40,090 nucleotides of DNA from Verrucomicrobiota bacterium (GCA_017853115.1 JAFMKE010000004.1:1-40090), one strand, 5' to 3'. Shown: positions 16,620-25,636, numbered from the stretch's first letter. Numbers and translations are program-made. The notes: generated by a model from the sequence alone, not told the origin.

Positions 16620-17605
16620 GCCTCCACAGATAGATGCCGTGGTTTGTAATTAGCAGCTAAATCTGCAATTGCTTTGATATGCTCTGGTGTAGTACCGCAA
16701 CATCCGCCAACGACATTCAGTAAGTTTTCTTCGAGAAAAACTTTTATTTGCGCAGCCATCGCTTCAGGGCTCTCATCATATTGGCCAAATTCATTCGGCA
16801 AGCCGGCATTGGGATGAGCGCTTACACAAAACGGCGCATTCTTCGCCAGAATTTGCAGATAAGGGCGAAGTTGTTTTGCCCCCAACGCGCAGTTTAGGCC
16901 GATACTAAATAGTGGTGCATGTTCAACAGAAATTAAAAAAGCCTCAGTTGTTTGTCCACTAAGCGTCCTACCGCTGGCATCGGTAATAGTTCCCGAAACC
17001 ATAATTGGAAGCTGAATATCATTTTCATAATAATATTCTTGAATGGCGAACAAGGCAGCTTTCGCATTTAAGGTGTCGAAAACGGTTTCGACCAAAAGAA
17101 TATCCACACCGCCGTCAATCAATCCTTTTACTTGAAATTTATAAGCATCTTTTAGTTCATCGAAACTTACCGCACGAAACCCGGGATTATTCACATCGGG
17201 CGATAATGAAGCTGTCCGGTTGGTCGGACCAATACTTCCTGCCACAAATTTATTTTCAAACTCAGCAGCCACTTCTTTGGCAATTTTTGCTGATTGATAA
17301 TTAATCTGATATACATCATCAGCGTTCAGCCCGTAATCATCTTGAGCGATGGTAGTTCCACTAAAGGTGTTGGTTTCCACTATATCTGCTCCAGCCTCAA
17401 AATACTGTCGATGAATAGCCTTGATTATCTCGGGCCGCGTAATGGAGAGCAAATCGTTATTCCCCTTTAATGGTTGCTGGTGATTTTTAAAACGTTCCCC
17501 ACGAAAATCCTCTTCTTCTAGTGGATGGCGCTGAATCATGGTACCCATGGCCCCATCCAAAATGAGGATCTTATTTTGAGCTATTTTATGGAAATTAGAC
17601 GACAT
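16616..17605 (-). CDS. metH: MetH homocysteine-binding module (split cobalamin-dependent methionine synthase, N-terminal part)
   Basis: This 329-residue protein corresponds to only the first module of MetH, which binds homocysteine through zinc. It opens [11 protein letters not shown] and carries [11 protein letters not shown] and GSIGPTNRT. The three zinc cysteines are present: C239 in GLNCALG and C302-C303 in [10 protein letters not shown]. It stops after the barrel, so the folate, cobalamin and reactivation modules must come from another gene. Split MetH is common in Bacteroidota, but the second part is usually adjacent and is absent here. A stand-alone homocysteine S-methyltransferase is the alternative; the strong DDYGL...[15 protein letters not shown] likeness to MetH favours the split enzyme. 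Divergent metF, which supplies the methyl donor, lies 67 nt away. Confidence 0.87.
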   Translation of the reverse strand: MSSNFHKIAQNKILILDGAMGTMIQRHPLEEEDFRGERFKNHQQPLKGNNDLLSITRPEIIKAIHRQYFEAGADIVETNTFSGTTIAQDDYGLNADDVYQINYQSAKIAKEVAAEFENKFVAGSIGPTNRTASLSPDVNNPGFRAVSFDELKDAYKFQVKGLIDGGVDILLVETVFDTLNAKAALFAIQEYYYENDIQLPIMVSGTITDASGRTLSGQTTEAFLISVEHAPLFSIGLNCALGAKQLRPYLQILAKNAPFCVSAHPNAGLPNEFGQYDESPEAMAAQIKVFLEENLLNVVGGCCGTTPEHIKAIADLAANYKPRHLSVEA

Positions 17606-17635
17606 AGAATTACGCTGGTGAAAATACCTAAAAAA

Positions 17636-17667
17636 TTGAAATTTAGTTCCTTTGCGCTGTACATTTG
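17636..17667 (+). promoter_or_regulatory. Promoter of metF with -33 and -7 elements
   Basis: TTG at 17636-17638, a 21 nt spacer and TACATTTG at 17660-17667 fit the Bacteroidota promoter pattern well. The ATG of metF starts 5 nt after the -7 box, predicting a leaderless or nearly leaderless message. Confidence 0.6.
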
Positions 17668-17672
17668 TAGGT

Positions 17673-18629
17673 ATGAAAGTTACTGATTTAATTAATCAAT
17701 CCGACGAAACACTTTTTTCCATTGAAGTGTTGCCACCGATGAAGGGCAAAAATATTGGTGACTTGTATAAAGTTTTAGACCCCCTCATGGAGTTTAATCC
17801 GCCCTTTGTGGATGTGACCTATCACCGGGAAGAAATCACTTATCGTAAAAATCCTGATGGTACCATGACGCAGATTCCTGTTCGTAAGAGACCGGGTACC
17901 GTGGGGATATGTGCGGCGATAATGAACAAATATAAAGTGGAAGCAGTCCCGCATTTGATTTGTGGTGGTTTCACTAAAGAGGAAACGGAAGATGCTTTAT
18001 TCTCTCTGTACTATTTGGGTATAGAGAATATACTGATAATTAAAGGGGATGAGATTGGCAAATCAGAATATCATATCGAAGATCGGGTTAATCGTAATAT
18101 TTACGCAGTAGATTTAGTCGATCAGGTGAACAATATGAATCAAGGTCGTTTCCTACATGAAGAGACGATATCTGATTTTCATACCAACTTTTGTTCCGGA
18201 GTAGCGGGCTACCCTGAAAAACATTTTCAAGCACCCAACTTGAATAGTGATTTAAAGTATTTGAAGGCTAAGGTTGATGCGGGAGCAGATTACATTGTAA
18301 CGCAAATGTTTTTTGACAATGATAAGTTTTTTGCTTTTGTAGACAAGTGTCGCGATTTTGGTATCCATGTACCCATTATTCCGGGGATCAAGCCTATTGC
18401 CACAAAGAACCATCTCAATGTTCTTCCAAGTATGTTTCATATTGACATTCCAGAAGCCTTGCAAAAAGAAGTAGAAAAGTGCAAGGATAACAACGCGGTG
18501 AAGCAGGTAGGTGTTGAGTGGGCAATAGAGCAAAGCAAAGCGCTCAAAAAGGCCAATGTTCCTTGTATTCACTACTACACAATGAGTAGGAGTGAAAATA
18601 CCGTGGCTATAGCTCGCGAAGTATTTTAA
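17673..18629 (+). CDS. metF: Methylenetetrahydrofolate reductase
   Basis: MetF reduces 5,10-methylenetetrahydrofolate to 5-methyltetrahydrofolate, the methyl donor for methionine synthase. The 318-residue TIM-barrel flavoprotein shows [12 protein letters not shown] near the N-terminus (the usual catalytic glutamate in a slightly changed EFFPP-type motif), [33 protein letters not shown] and PIIPGIKPI. The ATG at 17673 was chosen because it starts the conserved region and follows the -7 box; a TTG at 17652 would lie inside the promoter. It is divergent from the MetH module, so methyl transfer and methyl supply are controlled from one 67-nt gap. Its stop overlaps that of the convergent alkD-like gene. 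Confidence 0.95.
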   Translation: MKVTDLINQSDETLFSIEVLPPMKGKNIGDLYKVLDPLMEFNPPFVDVTYHREEITYRKNPDGTMTQIPVRKRPGTVGICAAIMNKYKVEAVPHLICGGFTKEETEDALFSLYYLGIENILIIKGDEIGKSEYHIEDRVNRNIYAVDLVDQVNNMNQGRFLHEETISDFHTNFCSGVAGYPEKHFQAPNLNSDLKYLKAKVDAGADYIVTQMFFDNDKFFAFVDKCRDFGIHVPIIPGIKPIATKNHLNVLPSMFHIDIPEALQKEVEKCKDNNAVKQVGVEWAIEQSKALKKANVPCIHYYTMSRSENTVAIAREVF

Positions 18630-19297
18630 TTTTTCCGGTGCTTTAAGGCTTCTCTTTTGCTCAGATTGGAAAGTGAATGCCCCTCTACAAAATCGTAAAC
18701 GGCCTCTTTATTAGTGTAAGCATATTGCCGGAGTGCCCATCCAATAGCTTTTTGAATGAAGAATTCTTTACTATATGATAAGCTTTTGCACAAGGTAAAG
18801 AGTATATCTTGATCTGTATCTTGTTTATATCTGAGTTGAAAAAGTAGCGTTGATCGTTGCAGCCAAATGTTATCGCTTTGTATAAAGTCTTTGAGGCAAG
18901 GATCTCGTAATTCTGGATAGTTTTGTAAAAATTTACCCAAAATATTTGGTGCAATTCCATCCACTGTATCCCACCATGAGCGAGTAAGAATTATCTCCCG
19001 AATCCATTGAAGATCTTCAGGTTGGCTATATTTTTTTTGAACCCTAAGTGCTAGATCTATTGCGGCATAGTTCATTTCGCGCTTGGGGTGATTCATTAAG
19101 TCTAGTATGATTTTTATGGCTAATTGTTGAGGAGGAATACCATGTGATTTAAGTATTTCACGAAACAACTCTTTTCGTTTTGGCGAACGGACACCATAAA
19201 AGTCAAAGTGTCCTTTCATGTACTTGATCATTGGCATTCGATCGCTGGCTACAGCGGCTTTTTCAAAGGCATTGGTAAGGTCATGAATTAAATGCAT
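18626..19297 (-). CDS. AlkD-like DNA alkylation repair protein (HEAT-like repeats)
   Basis: Predicted DNA glycosylase of the AlkC/AlkD superfamily (PF08713), which removes alkylated purines using stacked HEAT-like helices. The 223 residues carry the family marks: MPMIKYMKGHFDFYGVRSPK near the N-terminus, RSWWDTVDGIAPNILGKFL in the middle, WLQRSTLLFQLRYKQ, and FFIQKAIGWALRQYAYTN near the end. The catalytic aspartate of AlkD lies in the WDTVD segment of relatives. Its stop overlaps metF. Only 18 nt separate its start from the divergent recO start, so its promoter must lie within recO coding sequence. The best candidate there is an imperfect TACCTTTA at 19337-19330 on the minus strand. Confidence 0.88.
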   Translation of the reverse strand: MHLIHDLTNAFEKAAVASDRMPMIKYMKGHFDFYGVRSPKRKELFREILKSHGIPPQQLAIKIILDLMNHPKREMNYAAIDLALRVQKKYSQPEDLQWIREIILTRSWWDTVDGIAPNILGKFLQNYPELRDPCLKDFIQSDNIWLQRSTLLFQLRYKQDTDQDILFTLCKSLSYSKEFFIQKAIGWALRQYAYTNKEAVYDFVEGHSLSNLSKREALKHRKN

Positions 19298-19303
19298 TAG
19301 TTG

Positions 19304-19311
19304 TATTTTTG
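19304..19311 (+). promoter_or_regulatory. -7 promoter element for recO
   Basis: TATTTTTG matches TAnnTTTG and ends 4 nt before the recO ATG at 19316, in the 18-nt gap to the divergent alkD-like gene. The -33 region would lie inside that gene and shows no good TTG at normal spacing. Confidence 0.5.
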
Positions 19312-19315
19312 TTTC

Positions 19316-20023
19316 ATGCTTTTGTCCACTAAAGGTATTGTTTTTAAAACGATTAAATTTCAGGAAACCAGTCTGATTGTAAAAATTTTTACAGCCTCAC
19401 ATGGTGTGCAAACTTTTATGGTAAAGGGTGTAAGAAGTACCAAAGCCAATGGTAAAGCGGGTGTTTTTCAACCGGGGATGTTGTTAGATATAGTGATGAG
19501 TTATCAGGAGAGTAAGCAATTTAATCACCTGAGAGAATACCGTTCTTTGCTTGTTTATTCTACTGTGATGGATGATGTGCGCAAATCGAGTGTTTTAATG
19601 TTCTTGATCGAAGTATTAGAGCAGTGTATTGAGGAAAATAGTGAAGATGATCGTTTGTATGCGTTTATAGAACAATCATTAATCAATTTTGATCAACACC
19701 CTTTTGATCCTGATTTTCATGTACATTTCTTGTTGGAGTTTATGAAGCATCTCGGTATTTACCCAAGAGGACGGCAGTCGAGTACTTTACCTTATTTTAA
19801 TATCAAGGAAGGAGAGTTTACCGATCGTTTACTTAGTAAGGAATTTATCTGTTCTGTGGAGGCTTCAAGTCTTTTGAATAGTGTGTTAACTAATCAACCA
19901 CCTCCGCTTAAGCGGGTAGACCGTCAACAACTAACTCACCTCATTTTAGACTATTTTGGATTTCATATTGAAAAATATCGAGGAGCAAAAAGTCTGTCTA
20001 TTTTGGAAACCGTTCTTTCCTAG
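19316..20023 (+). CDS. recO: DNA repair protein RecO
   Basis: RecO works with RecR (and RecF) to load RecA onto SSB-coated single-stranded DNA. The 235-residue protein begins with the family OB-fold: MLLSTKGIVFKTIKFQETSL, IVKIFTASHGVQTFMVKGVR, and FQPGMLLDIVMSYQES. A helical domain follows, and the end RQQLTHLILDYFGFHIEKYR is typical. No CxxC zinc motif is present, which is not unusual in this phylum. ATG at 19316 was preferred to an upstream TTG at 19301 because homologues start at MLLSTKGIV and the -7 box sits between the two. Confidence 0.93.
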   Translation: MLLSTKGIVFKTIKFQETSLIVKIFTASHGVQTFMVKGVRSTKANGKAGVFQPGMLLDIVMSYQESKQFNHLREYRSLLVYSTVMDDVRKSSVLMFLIEVLEQCIEENSEDDRLYAFIEQSLINFDQHPFDPDFHVHFLLEFMKHLGIYPRGRQSSTLPYFNIKEGEFTDRLLSKEFICSVEASSLLNSVLTNQPPPLKRVDRQQLTHLILDYFGFHIEKYRGAKSLSILETVLS

Positions 20024-20154
20024 CATTGTATACATTATTACTCACTTCACAATACGCATTGGAAACGATTATTTAACAATCGACATATTCTTTACTTCAC
20101 TCGCTTATTTTAGCGCTTTAAAGCTTGGTATCAAATCAAGATGAACGTATAGAC

Positions 20155-21132
20155 ATGCTCAAAATTGGCGTACTAGGTGCGGGACATTTAGGAAAAATTC
20201 ACATGAAGCTCATTAAGGAAATAGAGACCTTGGAGCTAATAGGATTCTACGACCCCCAGGATAAAAATGCATCTAAAGCTGAGGAGAAACTTGGCGTAAA
20301 ACGATACACTGACCTTGAAGAGCTCATTCATGCATGTGACGCAGTTGATATTGTAACTTCGACCATTTCACATTATGAGTGTGCCCGTTTAGCTTTAAAA
20401 AATTCTAAGCATATCTTCATTGAGAAGCCCATGACATCTTCCTTGGAAGAGGCATTCAGTTTGGTTGAATTAATTAAAGAGGCAGGGGTGAAGGCACAAA
20501 TTGGCCATGTTGAGCGGTTTAATCCAGCTTTCCTGGCTGTAAAGGATTATCCTTTCGATCCAATGTTTATTGAATCACACCGATTGGCACAATTTAATCC
20601 TCGGGGTACAGATGTTTCGGTTATTCATGATTTAATGATACATGACATCGATATCATCCTAAAGTTGGTTAACACGAATGTGAAAAACATACATGCGAGC
20701 GGGGTGCCGATAATCAGTGATTCTCCGGATATCGCGAATGCGCGTTTAGAATTTGACAATGGCTGTGTAGCGAATGTTACTGCGAGTCGATTATCGATTA
20801 AAAATATGCGAAAAACGAGGGTTTTTCAGCGAGACTCCTATGTGAGTATTGATTTTTTAGAAAAGAAGACAGAAATCTTTCGCTTGTACAATGAACAACC
20901 CAGCGATTTTAACACCTTTGAATTGGATTTAGGCGAGGATAAAGCTAAAAAGTACATTCATTTTGATACTCCTGAGATTGTTCCTGTGAATTCCATAAAA
21001 ATGGAATTGGAAGAATTTGCTTTGAGTATTTATCACAATACAGAACCACCGGTGAGTGCCCTGGATGGATTGCGAGCTATGGAGGTTGCGTATGGCGTGC
21101 TTGATAAAATTCAGCGACTGAATATTATTTAA
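20155..21132 (+). CDS. Gfo/Idh/MocA family oxidoreductase
   Basis: NAD(P)-dependent sugar dehydrogenase-type protein of 325 residues. The N-terminal Rossmann fold shows IGVLGAGHLGKIHMKLI (GxGxxG), VDIVTSTISHYECARLAL and the EKPMTSSLEEA segment with the catalytic lysine. GHVERFNPAFLAVK and a histidine-containing IHDLMIHDIDIILKL follow. Family members oxidise sugars or nucleotide sugars such as UDP-GlcNAc; the substrate cannot be told. The start at 20155 begins the conserved fold; an upstream TTG at 20125 adds ten charged residues and is unlikely. The 131-nt gap to recO holds a perfect palindrome GCTTTAAAGC (20115-20124) but no perfect -7 box. Downstream envelope-glycan genes hint at a role in surface polysaccharide supply. 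Confidence 0.85.
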   Translation: MLKIGVLGAGHLGKIHMKLIKEIETLELIGFYDPQDKNASKAEEKLGVKRYTDLEELIHACDAVDIVTSTISHYECARLALKNSKHIFIEKPMTSSLEEAFSLVELIKEAGVKAQIGHVERFNPAFLAVKDYPFDPMFIESHRLAQFNPRGTDVSVIHDLMIHDIDIILKLVNTNVKNIHASGVPIISDSPDIANARLEFDNGCVANVTASRLSIKNMRKTRVFQRDSYVSIDFLEKKTEIFRLYNEQPSDFNTFELDLGEDKAKKYIHFDTPEIVPVNSIKMELEEFALSIYHNTEPPVSALDGLRAMEVAYGVLDKIQRLNII

Positions 21133-21133
21133 T

Positions 21134-21141
21134 TATTTTTG
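21134..21141 (+). promoter_or_regulatory. -7 promoter element for the lipoprotein/sugar transferase pair
   Basis: TATTTTTG, a perfect TAnnTTTG match, lies directly after the stop codon of the Gfo/Idh/MocA gene and 25 nt before the lipoprotein ATG. It suggests that the pair can be expressed separately. No -33 at the usual spacing. Confidence 0.42.
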
Positions 21142-21166
21142 TCGTTCAATTAGTCAAGTGTTTGTT

Positions 21167-21994
21167 ATGCGGTCACATTGGATCAGCTTATTTATTATTT
21201 TTTTACTCATTCTTTCGGCGTGTGCAGATGGGCCTAATGATGGCATCCCTGCATATATCCAGATTGATTCTGTTTCAGTGAATGCGAAAGCAGGTCAAGG
21301 TTCATCCTCCCATGCGATTAATACCCTTTGGATAGAAAGTGAGGGGGAAAATATTGGCCCTTTTGAAATGCCTGTATTGGCGCCGGCTTTGGTTAGTGGT
21401 AATCGAGAATTGATTTTGAATGCGGGAGTTTTCGTTAGAGGCGATTTTTTCAATCGCGAAATTTATCCAGCGTACCAACCGTATAAGGTAAACCTTGATT
21501 TTGTTCCAGGACAAACCCAGCTTGTCAATCCGACTTTTGAGTATTATGACGAAACAGCTTTTCCTTTGATTGAAGATTTCGAGAGCGGCAATGCTTTTGG
21601 TGGGCTTGACAGAACGGATGTCAATGACCCCAATAATATAGAAGGTAAAGCGCTATGGATTTTTGTGGATGAGGCTACCCCTTTGGTAAAAGGAGTTACA
21701 AGTTCACCGGTTAGTATCCCACCCTTACGTCGGGTATACATTGAAATGGATTACAAAGCGGATACTGATTTTGCTATAGGGATCGAAGGTTTGCAAAATG
21801 GAAGTATTTCTCAAGATGGTTATATCGATCGATTTTTTGCTTCTGAAGATTGGACCAAAATTTACTATGAAATTTCTGGTATTATAAACGCCATTGATGC
21901 AGATAATTATAATTTTTATATTGAAGTTCTCAAGCTAAGCAACGTTCCAGAATCCAATGTATATATCGATAATTTCAAAATTGTCGTCATTTGA
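21167..21994 (+). CDS. Hypothetical lipoprotein with beta-sandwich C-terminus
   Basis: A 275-residue predicted lipoprotein that I do not recognise. The start at 21167 gives MRSHWISLFIIFLLILSAC with a lipobox cysteine; a GTG 9 nt upstream is less likely. The first half is beta-rich and polar. A second module starts at about residue 124 with PLIEDFESGNAFGG and ends YNFYIEVLKLSNVPESNVYI then DNFKIVVI. This resembles the jelly-roll carbohydrate-binding-like domains often found on Bacteroidota surface lipoproteins; that is only a resemblance. Its stop overlaps the start of the sugar transferase gene (TGATG), so the two are translationally coupled and may act in one glycan process. Confidence 0.72.
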   Translation: MRSHWISLFIIFLLILSACADGPNDGIPAYIQIDSVSVNAKAGQGSSSHAINTLWIESEGENIGPFEMPVLAPALVSGNRELILNAGVFVRGDFFNREIYPAYQPYKVNLDFVPGQTQLVNPTFEYYDETAFPLIEDFESGNAFGGLDRTDVNDPNNIEGKALWIFVDEATPLVKGVTSSPVSIPPLRRVYIEMDYKADTDFAIGIEGLQNGSISQDGYIDRFFASEDWTKIYYEISGIINAIDADNYNFYIEVLKLSNVPESNVYIDNFKIVVI

Positions 21995-23409
21995 TGATGG
22001 ATAAAAGCAATCATAGCACGACGATCTTTAAGTTTTTAGATTGGTTATCTGCTTTAGTCGCTTGGCTAATTTTCTTCATTTTTCGTAAAACCTACGTAGA
22101 CAATTACCGTTTTGAGTGGTCAGAGGTGGCGAGTGATAAGAATTTTATTTTAGGTATCACCTTGCTACCTTTAATATGGATTTTATGGTATGGTTTTACA
22201 GGGCAATACCATAAAGCTTACCGTCAATCGCGCTTGAAAATGGTGTTTCGATCCTTTTGGCAGGCCTTGTTAGGTGTATTAGCTATTTTTTTTATTTTGC
22301 TTCTCGATGATAAGGTGGCAAGTTATAAGAATTACTACGCTACTTTTTCCTTTCTGCTCATCACGCATTTTATTTTAACGGTTAGCCTTCGGGTTTTCCT
22401 CCTTACAGTTATTAAGGATAAAATGGCGAGAGGGGAGGTTTTAATTAATGCCTTAATTGTTGGGAGTTCGTTTAAGGCGCATCAGTTCTTTGAAGAGTTT
22501 AAATCCAATCCTTTGGTATATGGTTATGATATAAAGGGTTTGGTTTCCCTGAACGGAACGATTAAACAACTGGATGACGAACTGCCTATATTGGGCACTA
22601 TGGATGATATAGAGACGATTTGTAATGAACTGAATATTGAGGATGTGATTATTGCCGTCGAACAAAAAGAACATACCTATATCAATCGCATAATCATTAG
22701 CTTGTCATTGCAAAAGGTGTTTATTCGAATCATTCCCGACTTGTACGATATTTTAGCTGGTTCAGTGAGTATGAGTGAAGTGGTAGGTGCCCCGTTGATT
22801 GATATTTATCCTGATGCTATGCAGCCATGGCAGCAAAATATGAAACGGGTATTAGATATAGTGATTTCTCTAGTCGCCTTGGTGCTGTTGACTCCTGTTT
22901 TTTTACTATTAACATTAATTATTAAGTTGCATGACGGAGGTAAAATCTTGTATTTACAGGAGCGAGTGGGGAAAGGAGGTTTACCATTTCAGTTGTATAA
23001 GTTCCGATCGATGAATGAAAATGCGGAGCCCAATGGTCCTGCGTTATCCTCAGACAATGATCTGCGAATTACCCCAATTGGCAAGTGGATGCGTAAATGG
23101 CGAGTGGATGAATTGCCACAGTTTTGGAATGTGGTAAAAGGAGAGATGAGCTTGATTGGTCCTAGACCAGAAAGACATTTTTTTATTCAAGAAATGAGTA
23201 AAATTGCTCCCCAGGTTAAACATCTACAACGCGTAAAACCAGGCATAACCTCTTTAGGTATGGTCAAATATGGATATGCCCAAAATGTAGATGAAATGAT
23301 TGACCGCTTGAAGTACGATATCATCTACATTGAAAAGCGCTCTTTGGGCTTGGATTTTAAAATTTTCCTGTATACCATTGTTACCCTTATCAATGGAAGG
23401 GGGAAGTAG
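21994..23409 (+). CDS. Initiating undecaprenyl-phosphate sugar phosphotransferase (WcaJ/WbaP type)
   Basis: Predicted polyisoprenyl-phosphate hexose-1-phosphate transferase, which starts a surface polysaccharide repeat on the lipid carrier at the inner membrane. The 471-residue protein has four or five N-terminal spans (within about 12-150) and a Rossmann-like central part (INALIVGSSFKAHQFFEEF onwards). Another span (RVLDIVISLVALVLLTPVFL, about 284-303) precedes the catalytic bacterial sugar transferase domain. Catalytic-domain motifs are LYKFRSMNENAEPNG, WRVDELPQFWNVVKGEMSLI and GPRPER. The ATG at 21994 overlaps the upstream stop; a second ATG at 21997 is equally possible. The specific sugar is unknown. 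It ends 4 nt before the convergent patatin gene, with no terminator between. Confidence 0.92.
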   Translation: MMDKSNHSTTIFKFLDWLSALVAWLIFFIFRKTYVDNYRFEWSEVASDKNFILGITLLPLIWILWYGFTGQYHKAYRQSRLKMVFRSFWQALLGVLAIFFILLLDDKVASYKNYYATFSFLLITHFILTVSLRVFLLTVIKDKMARGEVLINALIVGSSFKAHQFFEEFKSNPLVYGYDIKGLVSLNGTIKQLDDELPILGTMDDIETICNELNIEDVIIAVEQKEHTYINRIIISLSLQKVFIRIIPDLYDILAGSVSMSEVVGAPLIDIYPDAMQPWQQNMKRVLDIVISLVALVLLTPVFLLLTLIIKLHDGGKILYLQERVGKGGLPFQLYKFRSMNENAEPNGPALSSDNDLRITPIGKWMRKWRVDELPQFWNVVKGEMSLIGPRPERHFFIQEMSKIAPQVKHLQRVKPGITSLGMVKYGYAQNVDEMIDRLKYDIIYIEKRSLGLDFKIFLYTIVTLINGRGK

Positions 23410-23413
23410 AAAC

Positions 23414-25636
23414 TTACTCTAAGAGTTTGATTAGTTTTTCGTACTTCTGCATGTTGGTTTTACTTAACGCAGATTCACTTACTTTTTGTTTTTCTTTGGC
23501 TGAGAGTCTCAGGCTCATACTTACTCGTTTTTCGTTTTCTGCAGGTTCATATTCAAAGCGAACCACTTCAATTTTGTTGTCTAAAACATCATCAATTCCT
23601 TCAAGCATGTAGTCTTGTGTATAATCTTGAAAGGTAGTAATGTTGCCACTCAAGCTGCCTAAGAAAGAGCTGAGTTTAGAAGCAAAGGACTTGTATTCGA
23701 ACTCTTCGACCGGATTATCCTTGAGCGAGCCGCGAATTTGAATAATAACCACGCCACTCGTATTTCTTTTTATCCAGTCTTGGAAAACATGGGTAAATCG
23801 GATGGCATTTTCCATTCCGAAGTTGTCTCTTATACCCGCATCGAAAACATCTATTTTGGGATTACTTGGTAGCGATACATTGGGAAGTATCATAGGGTAG
23901 GTAGCATTCATTCGCAGGGCGCTAATCATGCGTAGGTTATAAGGGTTGTTGTTTTTGAAAAATGCACCAAAATCAATGGCATCAATTTCGTACATTTCAT
24001 CTTTCTCAGGGTCGTCCTGTGAATAACCGTGCATCATGTAGGATACGGGTTGAGGGCTAATAATAAATTTTCTCAAATCATTGACATTGGAAGCGCTGAG
24101 GAACATCATCGGGATTTTAGCTTCTTTTTCAAACACTTTATAGGCAGCAATAGGTTTATCAAGCGCACCATCCGTGTAAGTGTTTAACGCAAGCTCGAAG
24201 GCAGTTCCCCTGTCAAAAGGGTATTTTTTATCTTCATATTTGTATTTTCTGAAGCCAAAGAAAATATCATTTGAAACAATGGTTGTGGTCATCTTATTAA
24301 TTAAATCGCCACTAATATTATTGACGAATTCTTCGCTATATAATCTGTTTTCAATTCCCAATAAATTTCGGAGATACAATTCGCGGTAATAGGCAAGACC
24401 CAGCATGCCACCTGATGCTCCAGACATCATGATTGTCCGTTTCATAAACTCTCCTTGACTCAAACTATCTATGGTTTGCACAACCTTCATTGTGAAGGCT
24501 GCTGATCGACTCCCCCCTCCAGAAGCTAAGACGATAAACAGCTTCGGTTTGTGGTAATACGATTTACCTTCAATATTCTTTTTCTTCCAGGCGTTTAAAA
24601 TTTCAATAGTATTCTGTTTGTCAGCCTCTACTTTTTCTGGCGTTGATATAGCATCTAACTCCGCCAGTGAATAGATTTGTTTTTCCGAATAATCTAGGCC
24701 ATAGGCTTGACTATCGGTTTGAACCCACTTGAATTGAGAAAACATATTAAGTAAAACAAAGAGCAATATGAGTACAAAAGATCCCCATCGACCACTCCAA
24801 TAGTAAACAAGTCCCGATAAGGAAATGATTAATCCAAAAAATAGAAAAATGGTACCCGCAGCGGGAATTTCAAAAAGTGGTTTATCAACTAAAAAACCCA
24901 AGCCAATTAAAATGGCAGTATTTACAAAAATTATAATAAAGGCATTTAAATGATGTTGAAAAAATACCCTTTTGAGGATGTTTTCATGATAATGCGTTAC
25001 ACTACGAATATGTCGCAAACGGAATTTCCTGCTTAAATAGTAATCCACTCTGTCGGCTTTTCCCTCGCCGGCTAAATGTTCCCAGTGATCGCTTTGCGCT
25101 GTATGTTGGTCTTCCTGCCCGAGGTATTCATGAACATTTTTGTTAGTGAATAGAAAGTAGGCTGATACGATGAGTAAAACAAAGATAAATCCTGAGAGCA
25201 GACCAAGTATCATCCAAAAAATCTGGATATTTTCCTTTCCCATCTCCTGTGATTGGTACATAATAACTTCATACAGGTAGAAGATCAGAAAAGAAAATGG
25301 TATCAGGCTATTGTTGAAAGTAAACATGGCGAAAGGCCACTTTAGGCTAGCCATGAAAGGATATCGATAACTGTAGAGCAAATAGCTGACCAAGTTCCAG
25401 GTAATATAAAATGCCCCAAGACAAACACCTACGAGTTGAAAGCTAAAATAGCCTACTACGCCGATGTATTCCGGATTAAGAAACAAGATAGGAACACCAT
25501 AGTTGTCTCCAATCTTCCCAAGAATGATAAGTAAAATGACTAGCCAACTGAGAATCAAAACAAAGTTTTCCTTTATGTGATTCAGAACAAGGCGGAATGG
25601 GAAAAAATAGAAAAGACTAATTAACCGCTCTAGCAT
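23414..25636 (-). CDS. Patatin-like phospholipase fused to an N-terminal multi-span membrane domain
   Basis: A 740-residue protein. Residues 1-310 are membrane-embedded, with about seven hydrophobic spans: four or five before 165, then about 232-250, 262-278 and 286-300. Residues about 365-700 look like a patatin-type lipid acyl hydrolase. The oxyanion glycine run is SGGGSRSAAF (372-381), the nucleophile motif is GASGG (406-410, S408) and the partner aspartate is D599 in DAG followed by IRDN. The glycine run differs from the common DGGGxRG form, and DAG replaces DGG/DGA. Patatins hydrolyse membrane lipids; in bacteria they act in toxin, defence or lipid turnover roles. No defence genes or nucleotide sensors are adjacent, so lipid metabolism is the safer reading. 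An imperfect TAACTTTA box lies just upstream (25651-25644, minus). Confidence 0.78.
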   Translation of the reverse strand: MLERLISLFYFFPFRLVLNHIKENFVLILSWLVILLIILGKIGDNYGVPILFLNPEYIGVVGYFSFQLVGVCLGAFYITWNLVSYLLYSYRYPFMASLKWPFAMFTFNNSLIPFSFLIFYLYEVIMYQSQEMGKENIQIFWMILGLLSGFIFVLLIVSAYFLFTNKNVHEYLGQEDQHTAQSDHWEHLAGEGKADRVDYYLSRKFRLRHIRSVTHYHENILKRVFFQHHLNAFIIIFVNTAILIGLGFLVDKPLFEIPAAGTIFLFFGLIISLSGLVYYWSGRWGSFVLILLFVLLNMFSQFKWVQTDSQAYGLDYSEKQIYSLAELDAISTPEKVEADKQNTIEILNAWKKKNIEGKSYYHKPKLFIVLASGGGSRSAAFTMKVVQTIDSLSQGEFMKRTIMMSGASGGMLGLAYYRELYLRNLLGIENRLYSEEFVNNISGDLINKMTTTIVSNDIFFGFRKYKYEDKKYPFDRGTAFELALNTYTDGALDKPIAAYKVFEKEAKIPMMFLSASNVNDLRKFIISPQPVSYMMHGYSQDDPEKDEMYEIDAIDFGAFFKNNNPYNLRMISALRMNATYPMILPNVSLPSNPKIDVFDAGIRDNFGMENAIRFTHVFQDWIKRNTSGVVIIQIRGSLKDNPVEEFEYKSFASKLSSFLGSLSGNITTFQDYTQDYMLEGIDDVLDNKIEVVRFEYEPAENEKRVSMSLRLSAKEKQKVSESALSKTNMQKYEKLIKLLE

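Noticed and set aside
16616-17605. metH fragment as a truncated pseudogene
   Set aside because: It ends cleanly after the homocysteine barrel with all zinc cysteines, the normal boundary of split MetH.
23405-23420. Terminator between the convergent sugar transferase and patatin genes
   Set aside because: Only 4 nt separate the stop codons and no stem with a T tail is present.
23414-25636. Patatin as part of an anti-phage system
   Set aside because: No cGAS-like cyclase, sensor, nuclease or other defence gene lies nearby; the neighbours are a sugar transferase and a beta-helix lipoprotein.
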